Shown piece after piece: positions 1 through 8,939 of a stretch of DNA of 64,000 nt. The stretch covers positions 1-64,000 of the forward strand of contig NZ_JAALJI010000032.1 in NCBI RefSeq assembly GCF_011064595.1, read 5' to 3'. The first letter of the stretch is position 1. Each line of letters opens with the position of its first letter. The position numbers and the translations under genes were made by a program. Source of the DNA: Paludisphaera soli. Lineage in GTDB: Bacteria; Planctomycetota; Planctomycetia; Isosphaerales; Isosphaeraceae. A model generated the notes under the pieces. The model did no database searches and was not told where the DNA came from. It worked only from the letters and a program-made list of their open reading frames with translations.

Positions 1-510
1 GGAGGCAAGTCGCAGGAGCAAGTTTCCATTTCGCAGGCTTGCGATGTCGTAACCAGCGGCGATGGCGGCGGTTTTCACGATCCTCAGGATCGGGGTCAAC
101 TTGCCGATGAAATCCTGGACAGTGTCATGGATTAATTCCCGCCCCATCAGTTCTGTATTTGTAGGGTCGTGCGGCGAAGCTCGGATGACAAGATGAAGGG
201 CCTCCCAGTTGATTTCCCAACTGAATGGATAGCCATTGGACGCCCAGGCGATCGCCAGGCTACCATGCTGGCGGCCGTCAATCTCATGAATCAGCAAAAT
301 GACATCATCGAGCATCATGCTGATGTCATATTTGTAATTGAGTCTGAGTGGAACTCCAGCCCAGATGAGCCTCGCGTCGTCGGTCTCCAACGGAAAGAGG
401 GTCTCGACCATATCCCCGAGAGTTTCGTCGGTAGGATCGAAATTCGAGGTCGAGACGGGGTTGCCCGGCTCAACGCGGATGACAGCCTGTGGCTTCTGCA
501 GCATGATCAT
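1..510 (-). CDS. Hypothetical protein, 3' end cut by window edge
   Basis: The minus strand is open from an ATG at 510 to the first base of the window: 170 codons with no stop. The product starts MIMLQKPQAVIRVEP and has mixed charged and hydrophobic segments without a signal peptide or clear transmembrane helix, so it is probably cytoplasmic. It lies 39 bases after the cutC stop and may be the third gene of the poxB-cutC operon. Its codon use is less GC-biased at third positions (AAT, TAT, CAT, GAT are frequent) than its neighbours, which suggests a more recent arrival. The size and composition would suit an immunity or SUKH-type protein, but I see no diagnostic motif. A plus-strand ORF at 169-549 overlaps it and looks like a shadow. 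Confidence 0.6.
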   Translation of the reverse strand, partial: MIMLQKPQAVIRVEPGNPVSTSNFDPTDETLGDMVETLFPLETDDARLIWAGVPLRLNYKYDISMMLDDVILLIHEIDGRQHGSLAIAWASNGYPFSWEINWEALHLVIRASPHDPTNTELMGRELIHDTVQDFIGKLTPILRIVKTAAIAAGYDIASLRNGNLLLRLAS

Positions 511-549
511 TCGTCCCAGACGGTCACTTCCACCCAGGCGATGAGGTGA

Positions 550-1317
550 TCAACGGTCGACATCGAGGCTTGCGACGACATCCATGACGCCCTGGACCTT
601 CTCGGGCGTGACGCCGGTCCAGTCCAGGGACGAGCCGTCCGTGGGCGTGAAGCGGCATTCGCTGCGGATGGCGTCGACGGCTGCGGAGCCGAGGTGGACC
701 TCGCGGGCGCCGGTGCGTCGGACGATCTCCGGGAGGTTCGCGACCGAGAGACGGCCGGCGATGAGGACGGCAATGCGGTCGCCGGCCCTGGAGACCAGGC
801 GGGCCAGGGCCTCAACGCCCTCCTCGGCCGAGGGACGGCCTCCGGAGGTCAGGACGCGGTCGACGCCCAGGTCGATCAAGGTCTCCAGCGATTCGTCCAG
901 GTCCGGCGTCTGATCGAATGCCTTGTGGAAGGTCACGGTCATCGGCCGGGCCAGCTCGACGAGGCTCGCGGTGGCGTCGCGATCGATCGTCCCGTCGCGA
1001 TGCAGCACGCCGAACACGACCCCCGACGCGCCGAGGCGGCGGGCGACGTCGACGTCGTCGCGCATCGCGGCCAGCTCGGATTCGTCGGGCGTGAAGTCGC
1101 CGGCGCGGACTCGGATCAGGACGTGGACGGGGATCGTCAGCCGGCGGCAGGCCTCGGCGATCGTCCCCGCGCCGGGGGTCGTCCCGCCGACTTCGAGGCG
1201 GTCGCAAAGCTCGACGCGGTCGGCACCCCCCTGCCCGGCCGCGAGGGCCGAGCGCAGGTCGCCGGCGCAAATCTCGACCAGCGGCCGCGCGGGCGTGGTC
1301 GTCCCCGGTTCGTCCAC
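550..1317 (-). CDS. cutC: CutC family protein (copper homeostasis)
   Basis: A 255-residue protein, close to the usual 240-250 of CutC. It opens LVEICAGDLRSALAAGQGGA and has the family's ADRVELCD and LTSGG segments in a predicted TIM barrel (PF03932), cytoplasmic. CutC is historically linked to copper tolerance, but the enzymatic role of the family is not settled. I chose the GTG at 1317 because GGAGG sits seven bases upstream and the upstream gene stops at 1332; the open frame itself runs on far into that gene without meaning. With a 14-base gap it is probably co-transcribed with the poxB-like gene. Confidence 0.88.
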   Translation of the reverse strand: MDEPGTTTPARPLVEICAGDLRSALAAGQGGADRVELCDRLEVGGTTPGAGTIAEACRRLTIPVHVLIRVRAGDFTPDESELAAMRDDVDVARRLGASGVVFGVLHRDGTIDRDATASLVELARPMTVTFHKAFDQTPDLDESLETLIDLGVDRVLTSGGRPSAEEGVEALARLVSRAGDRIAVLIAGRLSVANLPEIVRRTGAREVHLGSAAVDAIRSECRFTPTDGSSLDWTGVTPEKVQGVMDVVASLDVDR

Positions 1318-1331
1318 GTCGCGGCCTCCAT

Positions 1332-3062
1332 TCAGCCTCGCGGCAGGAAGTTGGTCCGGGCCAGGTCGATCACTTCGTCGCCCCGGCCGCCGATGACGGC
1401 GCGGAGGAGGTAGAGGCTGAAGCCGAGGGCCTGGGAGGCCGAGATCGTCGGCGGCATCGCCAGCTCCTGGCGGTTGACGACCACGTCGACGAGCGCGGGG
1501 CCGTCGTGGGCGAACGCGCGTTGCAGGGCCGGGCGGACCTCGGCGGGGTCCTCGACGCGGATGCCCAGGATGTCGGCCGATTCGGCGAGCCTGGCGAAGT
1601 TCGGGTTGACCAGGTCGGTGCCGTAGTCGAGCAGGCCGGCGGCCTTCATCTCCAGCTCGACGAAGCCGAGGGAGCTGTTGTTGTAGACGATCACCTTGGC
1701 CGGAAGCTTGAGCTGGCGGAGCGTGAGCAGGTCGCCCAGGAGCATCGCCAGGCCGCCGTCGCCGCTCAGGCTGACGACCTGCCGGCCGGGCTGCGCCGCC
1801 TGCGCGCCGACGGCCTGCGACAGGGCGTTCGCCATCGAGCCGTGCGCGAACGAGCCGAGCAGCCGGCGGCGGCCGTTCATGTGCAGATATCGGGCGGCCC
1901 AGATGGTCGGGGTGCCGACGTCGCAGGTGAAGACGGCGTTCTCGGCCGCCAGGGCGTCGATCTCGCGGGTGAGGAACTGGGGGTGGATCGGCTTGCGGCC
2001 GGGCTCGCCCACGGCCAGCGCGTCGAGGTCCTTGCGGGCCTTCGCGTAGTGCTCCAGGCAGTCGTCCAGGTAGCGGCGGTCGGCCTTGTCGGCCAGCTTC
2101 GGGGCCAGGGCCGCCAGGGTCTCCTTCACGCCGCCGACCAGGCCCAGGTCCACCTTCGTGCGGCGGCCGATCTGCTCGCCGCGCACGTCGACCTGGATGA
2201 TCTTCGCGCCGGTGGGGTAGAACTGCGGGTAGGGGAAGTCGGTCCCCAGCATGAGCAGGGCGTCGCAGTTCATCATCGCGTGGTAGCCGGAGGCGAAGCC
2301 CAGCAGGCCGGTCATCCCCACGTCGTACGGGTTGTCGGGCTCGATGAATTCCTTGCCGCGCATGGCGTGGACGATGGGCGCCTTGAGCTTGCCCGCCGCC
2401 GCCATCAGCTCGTCGTGGGCCCCGGCGCAGCCCGCGCCGCCGAGGATCGTCACGCGGTCGGCCACGTTCAGCATGTCGGCCGCGGCGTCGATCGAGTCGG
2501 CCGGCGGCAGCAGGGTCGAGGGGGCGTAGTCGAGCGCGAGGAAGGCCGGCTCCGACGAGCAGGCCCGCAGCGCCACGTCGCCGGGGATGATCACGACGGC
2601 CACTCCCTTCCTCGCGATCGCCGTCCGCATGGCGATCCCCAGGACGCGGATCGCGTGCTCGGGCTGCGAGATGAACTCGCAATAATGGCTGCAATCCTTG
2701 AACAGGAGCTGGGGATTGGTCTCCTGGAAGTAGTTGGAGCCCAGTTCGCTGCTGGGGATCTGCGCCGCGATGGCCAGCACGGGGACGCGGCTGCGGTGGC
2801 AGTCGTACAGGCCGTTGATGAGGTGGAGGTTCCCCGGCCCGCAGCTCCCGGCGCAGACGGCCAGCTCGCCTGTCAGGTGCGCCTCGGCCCCCGCGGCGAA
2901 CGCGGCGACCTCCTCGTGCCGGACGTGCATCCAGTCGATCCCCTCGCGCTTGCGGATCACCTCCGTCAGCCCGTTGAGCGAATCCCCCACCACCCCATAG
3001 ACCCGCTTCACCCCTGCGGCGAGGAGCGTGTCGATAAAGACCTCGCTGACCGTTTGCGCCAT
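1332..3062 (-). CDS. poxB: Thiamine-diphosphate-dependent pyruvate:quinone oxidoreductase (PoxB-like)
   Basis: 576 residues, the size of PoxB (572 in E. coli). Three-domain ThDP enzyme: N-terminal pyrimidine-binding domain with the RHEE glutamate near residue 50, a central FAD/nucleotide domain (about 190-330), and a C-terminal PP domain with the ThDP motif GDG at 434-436 and NN at 461-462. The enzyme would oxidatively decarboxylate pyruvate to acetate and CO2 and pass electrons to the quinone pool at the inner membrane. Start: ATG at 3062 with a G-rich ribosome site in front; a longer frame to 3161 has no such site. Other ThDP enzymes such as acetolactate synthase share this fold, but the N-terminal segment [10 protein letters not shown] and the overall length favour PoxB. 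Confidence 0.85.
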   Translation of the reverse strand: MAQTVSEVFIDTLLAAGVKRVYGVVGDSLNGLTEVIRKREGIDWMHVRHEEVAAFAAGAEAHLTGELAVCAGSCGPGNLHLINGLYDCHRSRVPVLAIAAQIPSSELGSNYFQETNPQLLFKDCSHYCEFISQPEHAIRVLGIAMRTAIARKGVAVVIIPGDVALRACSSEPAFLALDYAPSTLLPPADSIDAAADMLNVADRVTILGGAGCAGAHDELMAAAGKLKAPIVHAMRGKEFIEPDNPYDVGMTGLLGFASGYHAMMNCDALLMLGTDFPYPQFYPTGAKIIQVDVRGEQIGRRTKVDLGLVGGVKETLAALAPKLADKADRRYLDDCLEHYAKARKDLDALAVGEPGRKPIHPQFLTREIDALAAENAVFTCDVGTPTIWAARYLHMNGRRRLLGSFAHGSMANALSQAVGAQAAQPGRQVVSLSGDGGLAMLLGDLLTLRQLKLPAKVIVYNNSSLGFVELEMKAAGLLDYGTDLVNPNFARLAESADILGIRVEDPAEVRPALQRAFAHDGPALVDVVVNRQELAMPPTISASQALGFSLYLLRAVIGGRGDEVIDLARTNFLPRG

Positions 3063-3191
3063 GCCCGCCCCCTGGCTTTCGATCCGGCTCCGGGCCGGCC
3101 GCCGCGCCGGCGGATCATCGGCCGTCGCATTGTAGGCGCCGCCGGCGGGTGACTCCAGCAAAACCGAAGCGGGGAGCGGGCGACGCTCGGT

Positions 3192-6100
3192 TCAGAAGTC
3201 CGGATCGAGCCTCGACAGCGATAGGTCGGGGAGGGCGATCGGCTCCAGTCCATGCGCCACGACTTCGGCCTTGCCCCCCGAACTGTATCGAGGCGCGGCG
3301 TCCGCTTTCACGAGGGACCCGACGGGGATCCCGGTGACGGCGAACCGCCCCTCGAAATCGCAGTAAAGGTCGAGATACACTGCAGATTCCGGCGATTCCG
3401 GCGGGGCGACCTTGACGGAGATTCGGGCCGATGGGATCGGAGTCTCACCGTTGAGTACGACGCGTCCCCGGATCGAAGCCGCCGGCTTCAGGATGATCGT
3501 AGCCTCGGCGTCCTCGGGGCCGGCGGTCGCCAGTCCGGCGAATGAGCCGTCGGGCGACCGGGCGTAGAGGTGGATCGGCCCTGGCTCGATCTGGGAGTGA
3601 AGCGACAAGCTGGCCTCGAGCCGTCCCCGGGCGTTGGTCTCGCCTCCCCCGTAGGAGAACCAGGGACGCCCCCATACGGCGCTCGCCTCGACGCGGGCCT
3701 GCGGGACGATCGGGCCCCTTGGTCCGTCGCGACGGACTGTCACGGAGAGCGCATGACGCCCCCGGCTCGGCGGCTGCCCCGGTTGCTTATAATCATAGAC
3801 GTACTCCCCCTGGCCGCCGATTCTCGTCGGTTTCTCCCAGAAGCCGTCTTTCAAGGGGAGGCGGTAGACGCCCGGCGGGATGAGGAGCTTGTAGCGGCCG
3901 TCCTCGTCGGTGAGGGTGTACCGCCAGAAGCCGGCGTTCTCCTGGTTCCAGTACACCGAACGGCCTGGACGGTCGCCGACGCTCGGCGGGCGGGTCCGAC
4001 CCCCCTCCTCGAAGATCCGGACGCGCTCCCCGGCGAGCGGGCGACCGTCCGCGTCGGTGACCCGGCCTTTGAGAAAGACGCCCGGTGCCAGGTTAAAATC
4101 AAGACCGGACAGGCTCGCCCCCTCGGGAGGGACGATCTGGTGCCGGCTCCTCGCCGTGAACCGTTCGTCTTCGACCGCGACCGAATAGGTCCGCTCGGGG
4201 AAGAGGGAGAGCCGATAGGACCCGTCGGCCGCCGTACGCGTGGTCGTCGCGTGGCCATTCTCGGTGTCGGTATTGCGTCCTAGGGCCTTGACCAGGATCC
4301 CGGCGGCGGGCGAGCCGTCGACGGCGAGGACGCGACCCGAAGCTGATACTGGGCGGACCAGGTACACGTCGACGACCTGCTCGGCGACCCGAAGGTCGTA
4401 GCTCGGCGATTCCATTACGGTTTGATACTCTTGCGAAAGGACGTGGACCCCGACCCGGTGCACGGCGTTCCGGGGGATGAAGTCGAAGGCGACGTTCCCG
4501 TCGGCGTCGGTCGTGGCGCGAGACTCCGGGCAGTGAGGGAGCACGCTCGAATAGAGAGTGAGCCCCTTGCTGATGGTCGACGGTGCGAGCGTCAGGCCCG
4601 GAATAGGGCGGCCGCTGGTGTCGACCGCTCGGAATCGGACGGTCTTTGCGCCGTCAAGGATCAGGTCGACCCTCGATTGGGCTTCGGCCGCATTCCTCTG
4701 CCGTGGCCTTGCGAGGAAATCGAGCCCGACGCCAGGCTTGAAGGCCAGGATGTCGCCCTCCCACCCGTCCGCGGGGAGGCGGAGGGTCGCCTCGCCGCGA
4801 GCGTCGGTGCGGGGCGAGCGATCCCAGCCGATATCGGCCATCGGTGAGTAGACCACGGCGTCCGCGACCGGCCGCTGATCGGCGTCGGTCACCCGGACGA
4901 CCGTCTCGCGGGTGGACTTCAGGGCGAGTCTCAGGTCCCGTGGGGGCGGGCCCGCGAGATCCTGATGAATCCGCTCCGGTCCCGAGAATTTCAGCCCATC
5001 CGATGACGAGGCGGAGACGGAGATGTGGATCGCCCGGAGGTCGAGGTCGACCGAGAATCGACCCTCGGCATCGGTCGTGGTCAGGCTCCGATCGGGGAGA
5101 AGGTGGCCGCTCCAGGCGAGGACGCGGGCACCGGGCTGGGGGACGCCGGCCTCGTCGACGACCTGGCCCGCGATGCGCAGCTTCGACGAGTCGAGCGGGC
5201 GATCGACAACCGGCGGGGATTCGGGGCCGTCGTGCTGGACCCCGGCCGCGGCGAGGCCCGTCGCCAGGGCGGCGAGGGTCAGGGCGGCGGCCAGGGGGCG
5301 GGAGGCACGGGTTCGGGGGTTGCGGCGGGGGTCGAGGAGGCGGGCGACGCGGGATTCGAGGGGCTCGCGGCGGGCGAGGATGGGGAGCGCGAGGCGGGGG
5401 TCGAGGGGCTGCTCCGGGCGGAGTTCGGCGACGGCGAGGAGGCTGGCGGCGTAGTCGGCGGGGCGGGCGGAGCGCAGGGCGTGGTTGTCGCAGAGGTCCT
5501 CGCGGGCCGCGTCGAGCGATCGGTTCAGGGCGTGGATGAAGGGGTTCGGCCAGTGGAGGGCCGTCGCCAGGCGCTGGAGCAGGCCGACGAGGGAGTCGCG
5601 GCGGAGGGCGTGGGCGCACTCGTGGACGAGGACGTCGCGGAGGGCCTCGGGCGACAGGCGGTCGACGACCGAATCGGGGAGCAGGACCAGCGGGTGGAAG
5701 ACGCCGAGCGTCAGCGGCTGCGGGGCGTGCGGTGAGACGGCGACGGACGGCAGGCGGTCCATCGACACTCCCAGGGCCTCGGCGACGCGCGCCAGGAGCG
5801 CGTCGTCCGCGAACGGCCGGGCGTCGCGCCGCAGGCGGGCGACGCGGACCAGGCCCCGGGCCAGGTGGACCAGGAGCGCCAGCGAGCCGAGCAGCCAGGT
5901 CGCCGCGACCGCCGCCCTCGGCCGGCGGGGCCAGGACACGACGGGGGCGACCGTCGCCCGGGGCTCGTCCGCACGGAGGCTCGAAGCGGCCGGGATGGGC
6001 GGCGCGGGGGCCGCGACGATCGGTGCGGGATCGGGCGCGGCGGGGGCCTCGGAGACCGGCGGGGCGGGCCTCGGCGATGGGGCCGGGGCGGGCGGTGCCG

Positions 6101-6341
6101 GCGGCTCGCCCGGGGTGGCCCGGATGGTCGGGAGCGGGATCGCGGGGCCGAACGCCCAGAGGGCGGGGCTCAGGATCGCGACCGCCAGCGCGGCGGACCC
6201 GGCGGCGTGGCGGAGGTCGGCCCGTCTCCGGAGCGCGAGGCCGGCCAGGAGCGCCGGGGCGATCGCCGAGGCGGCGACCAGGGACATCCCGAGCAGGGCC
6301 GGGAAGGCGGCGTGGAGATCGAACCATCCTGTCGTGCTCAT
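3192..6341 (-). CDS. BlaR1-like M56 membrane metalloprotease with carboxypeptidase-regulatory-like repeats
   Basis: 1049 residues. Predicted membrane helices at about 12-36, 46-65, 144-165 and 349-367 surround a cytoplasmic protease with the zinc motif HECAH at 240-244 and a downstream glutamate near 281 (REDLCDNH). Between helices 2 and 3 lies a Pro/Ala-rich loop (about 70-135). In place of the penicillin-binding sensor of true BlaR1, the C-terminal part (about 390-1040) holds several beta-sandwich segments of the CarboxypepD_reg/Ig-like type, exposed outside. The expected role is to sense an external signal and cleave the partner repressor, whose gene ends three bases upstream. The ligand is unknown; the repeats suggest a polymer or a protein rather than a beta-lactam. 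Confidence 0.85.
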   Translation of the reverse strand: MSTTGWFDLHAAFPALLGMSLVAASAIAPALLAGLALRRRADLRHAAGSAALAVAILSPALWAFGPAIPLPTIRATPGEPPAPPAPAPSPRPAPPVSEAPAAPDPAPIVAAPAPPIPAASSLRADEPRATVAPVVSWPRRPRAAVAATWLLGSLALLVHLARGLVRVARLRRDARPFADDALLARVAEALGVSMDRLPSVAVSPHAPQPLTLGVFHPLVLLPDSVVDRLSPEALRDVLVHECAHALRRDSLVGLLQRLATALHWPNPFIHALNRSLDAAREDLCDNHALRSARPADYAASLLAVAELRPEQPLDPRLALPILARREPLESRVARLLDPRRNPRTRASRPLAAALTLAALATGLAAAGVQHDGPESPPVVDRPLDSSKLRIAGQVVDEAGVPQPGARVLAWSGHLLPDRSLTTTDAEGRFSVDLDLRAIHISVSASSSDGLKFSGPERIHQDLAGPPPRDLRLALKSTRETVVRVTDADQRPVADAVVYSPMADIGWDRSPRTDARGEATLRLPADGWEGDILAFKPGVGLDFLARPRQRNAAEAQSRVDLILDGAKTVRFRAVDTSGRPIPGLTLAPSTISKGLTLYSSVLPHCPESRATTDADGNVAFDFIPRNAVHRVGVHVLSQEYQTVMESPSYDLRVAEQVVDVYLVRPVSASGRVLAVDGSPAAGILVKALGRNTDTENGHATTTRTAADGSYRLSLFPERTYSVAVEDERFTARSRHQIVPPEGASLSGLDFNLAPGVFLKGRVTDADGRPLAGERVRIFEEGGRTRPPSVGDRPGRSVYWNQENAGFWRYTLTDEDGRYKLLIPPGVYRLPLKDGFWEKPTRIGGQGEYVYDYKQPGQPPSRGRHALSVTVRRDGPRGPIVPQARVEASAVWGRPWFSYGGGETNARGRLEASLSLHSQIEPGPIHLYARSPDGSFAGLATAGPEDAEATIILKPAASIRGRVVLNGETPIPSARISVKVAPPESPESAVYLDLYCDFEGRFAVTGIPVGSLVKADAAPRYSSGGKAEVVAHGLEPIALPDLSLSRLDPDF

Positions 6342-6344
6342 GCC

Positions 6345-6752
6345 TCACTCCTTTTCGGTCTTGCGGGCCTCGTCGATCAGCTTGCGGATCCGCTTCGCTT
6401 CGTCGCGGGAGACCCCGCGCTCCTTCAGGAGGGTCAGGATCAGGCCCTCGGTCGAGCCGCCGAAGGCCGTGTCGAGCAGCCGGCCGACCAGGCCGCCGAG
6501 CACCTGCTCGCGGGGCTGGGCGGCGGCGTAGCGGAAGGCGCGGCCCTCGGCCGTGCGGCGGAGCCAGCCCTTCTCCTCCAGCCGGGTCATCATCGTCAGG
6601 ACCGTGTTCCGCGCCAGGGTCCGCTCGGCCGCCAGGGCCTTCCACACCTCGGCCACGGTGGCCTCCCCCCTGTCCCAGACGACCCGCATGATCGCGAGTT
6701 GCGCCTCGGAAAGGGCCGGGGCCTGGCCGTCCGCCTCGTCGTCGCCCGTCAT
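6345..6752 (-). CDS. BlaI/MecI/CopY family transcriptional repressor
   Basis: 135 residues. A winged helix (about 15-85) with the family segments LSEAQLAIMRVVWDRGEATV and NTVLTMMTRLEEKGWL is followed by a helical dimerisation tail. It should repress itself and the downstream M56 protease, in whose cleavage the operon would be induced. Start: ATG at 6752, preceded by GGAGG; the frame continues upstream to 7061 without support. Two matching palindromes lie 50-85 bases upstream of the start. Four-base or shorter spacing to the M56 gene is the usual arrangement of this pair. Confidence 0.9.
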   Translation of the reverse strand: MTGDDEADGQAPALSEAQLAIMRVVWDRGEATVAEVWKALAAERTLARNTVLTMMTRLEEKGWLRRTAEGRAFRYAAAQPREQVLGGLVGRLLDTAFGGSTEGLILTLLKERGVSRDEAKRIRKLIDEARKTEKE

Positions 6753-6800
6753 GACCGTCACCTCCGTTCGAGGGCCCCTGGGGCGGGGCGTGTCGTGATG

Positions 6801-6836
6801 CCTACGCTTGTAGGCGAAATTACCTACAGGTGTAGG
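6801..6836. promoter_or_regulatory. Two BlaI/CopY-type operators
   Basis: Two inverted repeats, CCTAC-N4-GTAGG at 6801-6814 and again at 6823-6836. The second contains TACAGGTGTA, the classical TACANNTGTA core; the first differs at one arm position (TACGCTTGTA). Their centres are 22 bases apart, two helical turns, so both dimers would lie on the same face of the DNA. They sit in the 323-base gap between the repressor gene (minus) and the oxidoreductase gene (plus), so they could control both directions. The rest of the gap is G/C-rich with no further feature. Confidence 0.85.
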
Positions 6837-7075
6837 TGTTGGCAAGGGGGATCTCGCGGAACGGCCGTCGGCGTGGCGTCCATTTCTTGTTTGGCAACGG
6901 GTCGGGCGTGGGTTAGGATGGTCGCGTCGGGAGGCCGCCCGCCGGACCTCGCCCGCATCTGGCGGCGCGAGGCTCGGGACGTGCGGCCCGGCGCACCCTC
7001 CCCCCCGCCCGCGCCTCGCCGCCGGGACGTCCGGCCGGACGGCCCCGCTCCATCCACCCATCAGGAGACATTGCC

Positions 7076-8383
7076 GTGACCGAGCGACCCTGCGCGAACG
7101 AGGCTTCCACCCGGCGGCGGTTCTTGAAGGAGACGACGACCGCGGCGGCGGGGGCGGCGGCCCTGGCCTCGTGGGTCCCGATGGTCCACGCGGCCGGCAG
7201 CGACACCATCAAGATCGGCCTGGTGGGCTCGGGCGGGCGCGGGACCGGCGCGGCGGAGCAGGCCCTCACGGCCGACAGCGGCACCCGGCTGGTCGCCGTC
7301 GGCGACCTGTTCGGCGACCGGCTTGAGGAGAGCCTCTCGGCGCTCAAGGGCTCGGCGGTCGGCTCGCGGGTGACGGTCGACAAGGACCACTGCTACACCG
7401 GGTTCGACGCCTACAAGCAGGTGATCGACCAGGTGGACGTGGTCGTGCTGGCGACCACGCCGCACTTCCGGCCGATCCACACGGCCTACGCGGTCGAGAA
7501 GGGCGTCCACGCGTTCGTCGAGAAGCCGATGGCCGTCGACGGCCCCGGCCTCCGCAAGTTCCTGAAGGCCGTCCAGGACGCCAAGGCCAAGGACGTCTCG
7601 ATCGTCAACGGCTTCTGCTGGCGGTACCACCCGCCCCGTCGCGAGACCATGAAGCAGGTCTTCGAGGGCCGGATCGGCGACATCCGCACCATCGAGACGA
7701 CCTACAATTCCTCGGGCGTCTGGGAGCCGCGCAAGACCCGCGAGCAGTGCGGCTCGGACATGGAGTTCCAGCAGCGCAACTGGTACTACTACAACTGGCT
7801 CTCCGGCGACCACATCGTCGAGCAGGCCATCCACGGCCTGGACACGATGGGCTGGGCGATGGGCGACAAGCTCCCCGAGCGCTGCTTCGGCGTGGGCGGC
7901 CGGCAGTCGCGCACCGACGCGAAGTACGGCAACATCTACGACCACTTCTCGATCGTGTACGAGTACCCGAACGAGGTGCGCGGGTACCACCAGTGCCGCC
8001 ACTGGGTCAACACGTCGAACCGGGTGAAGGACTACATCCTCGGCAGCGACGGGACGGCCGACGTCTTCGGCAACTCGATCAGCGGCAAGAACAAGTGGCG
8101 CTATCGCGACACCGGCGACACCAAGAAGTACGACATGTACCAGGTCGAGCACGACGAGATGTACGCCGCGCTCCGGGCCGGCAAGATCATCAACAACGGC
8201 GAGCAGGCCGCGCACTCCACCCTGCTGGGCATCATGGGCCGCCAGGCCGCGTACACCGGCGAGATCATCACCCCGGAGCAGATCCTCGACTCGACCGAGG
8301 ACCTGAGCCCGCCGTCGTACGCCTTCGGCCCCGACCCGCTCCCGGTCGCCCCGATCCCGATCCCCGGCTTCAAGGCCGGCTGA
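7076..8383 (+). CDS. Gfo/Idh/MocA family oxidoreductase, Tat-exported
   Basis: 435 residues. A Tat signal with RRRFLK at 13-18 and a following hydrophobic stretch precedes a Rossmann domain with GSGGRGTG at 51-58 and the family's EKP motif at 149-151, whose lysine is the usual catalytic residue. The C-terminal half is the Gfo/Idh/MocA alpha/beta domain. These enzymes oxidise or reduce sugars, inositols or related compounds with NAD(P); the substrate cannot be told here. Start: GTG at 7076 with AGGAG nine bases upstream. Tat-exported members are abundant in Planctomycetes. A GC-rich hairpin follows the stop. Confidence 0.9.
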   Translation: MTERPCANEASTRRRFLKETTTAAAGAAALASWVPMVHAAGSDTIKIGLVGSGGRGTGAAEQALTADSGTRLVAVGDLFGDRLEESLSALKGSAVGSRVTVDKDHCYTGFDAYKQVIDQVDVVVLATTPHFRPIHTAYAVEKGVHAFVEKPMAVDGPGLRKFLKAVQDAKAKDVSIVNGFCWRYHPPRRETMKQVFEGRIGDIRTIETTYNSSGVWEPRKTREQCGSDMEFQQRNWYYYNWLSGDHIVEQAIHGLDTMGWAMGDKLPERCFGVGGRQSRTDAKYGNIYDHFSIVYEYPNEVRGYHQCRHWVNTSNRVKDYILGSDGTADVFGNSISGKNKWRYRDTGDTKKYDMYQVEHDEMYAALRAGKIINNGEQAAHSTLLGIMGRQAAYTGEIITPEQILDSTEDLSPPSYAFGPDPLPVAPIPIPGFKAG

Positions 8384-8400
8384 CGTCCCGCCGCTCTCGC

Positions 8401-8435
8401 GGCGCGCCGCCCCCCGGCCTGGAGGGCGGCGCGCC
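8401..8435 (+). terminator. Hairpin after the Gfo/Idh/MocA gene
   Basis: A perfect 12-bp stem, GGCGCGCCGCCC at 8401-8412 and its complement at 8424-8435, with an 11-base loop. It starts 17 bases after the stop codon. There is no T-run, so it may terminate weakly or protect the 3' end of the mRNA. Confidence 0.55.
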
Positions 8436-8477
8436 GACCTCGGCGGTACCCCGCCACCCCACCGGAGGCGTCGTCCG

Positions 8478-8840
8478 ATGCTCCACGGGACCGCCACGGT
8501 CGTCAGCGACTCGGGGTCGCTCCCGCTCGTCGTCACGGTCCGCGTCGCGGTGGAGCGGCCCGACCGTCGCGAGGACTCGCATCTCCGCTGCACCTGCGGC
8601 GCGCCCGCGTCGTTCGCGGCCGCTGCGCTCTCGGGGGCGCGGTCGGCCCGGGGGGCGGTCGATCGCGATCGCTTCGGGGTCGCGGTGCTGGAGATCGCGG
8701 GCGACCTGCACGACCCGGCGTCCGAGGAGGGCGCGGTCGTCGCGGCCGTCTTCGCGGTCTGGCGGGCCTGGGGCCACCGCTGGTCGGACTCCGAGGCGGA
8801 GATGGCGCGGGGCTGGAGCTTGCGAGAGCCCCAAGCCTGA
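8478..8840 (+). CDS. Hypothetical protein, 120 aa
   Basis: An ATG at 8478 follows GGAGG with a spacing of nine bases. The product starts MLHGTATVVSDSGSLPLVV and has a beta-strand-like first half, one CTC cysteine pair near residue 39 and an Ala-rich centre. There is no signal peptide or membrane helix. I do not recognise a family. It lies between two well-supported genes on the same strand, which together with the ribosome site argues that it is real. Confidence 0.55.
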   Translation: MLHGTATVVSDSGSLPLVVTVRVAVERPDRREDSHLRCTCGAPASFAAAALSGARSARGAVDRDRFGVAVLEIAGDLHDPASEEGAVVAAVFAVWRAWGHRWSDSEAEMARGWSLREPQA

Positions 8841-8939
8841 GGCCGATCCCTCCTTTACGCCGCCCTTCGGGCGCGTTGTAATCGTGGCGAGGGCCCCTCC
8901 CCGCGCCGCCGCGACGCCTTGCCGAGAAGGACGACGACC

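Noticed and set aside
169-549. Plus-strand ORF of 126 codons at the left edge
   Set aside because: The minus strand is open across the same region with better protein character and lies in an operon; only one can be the main gene.
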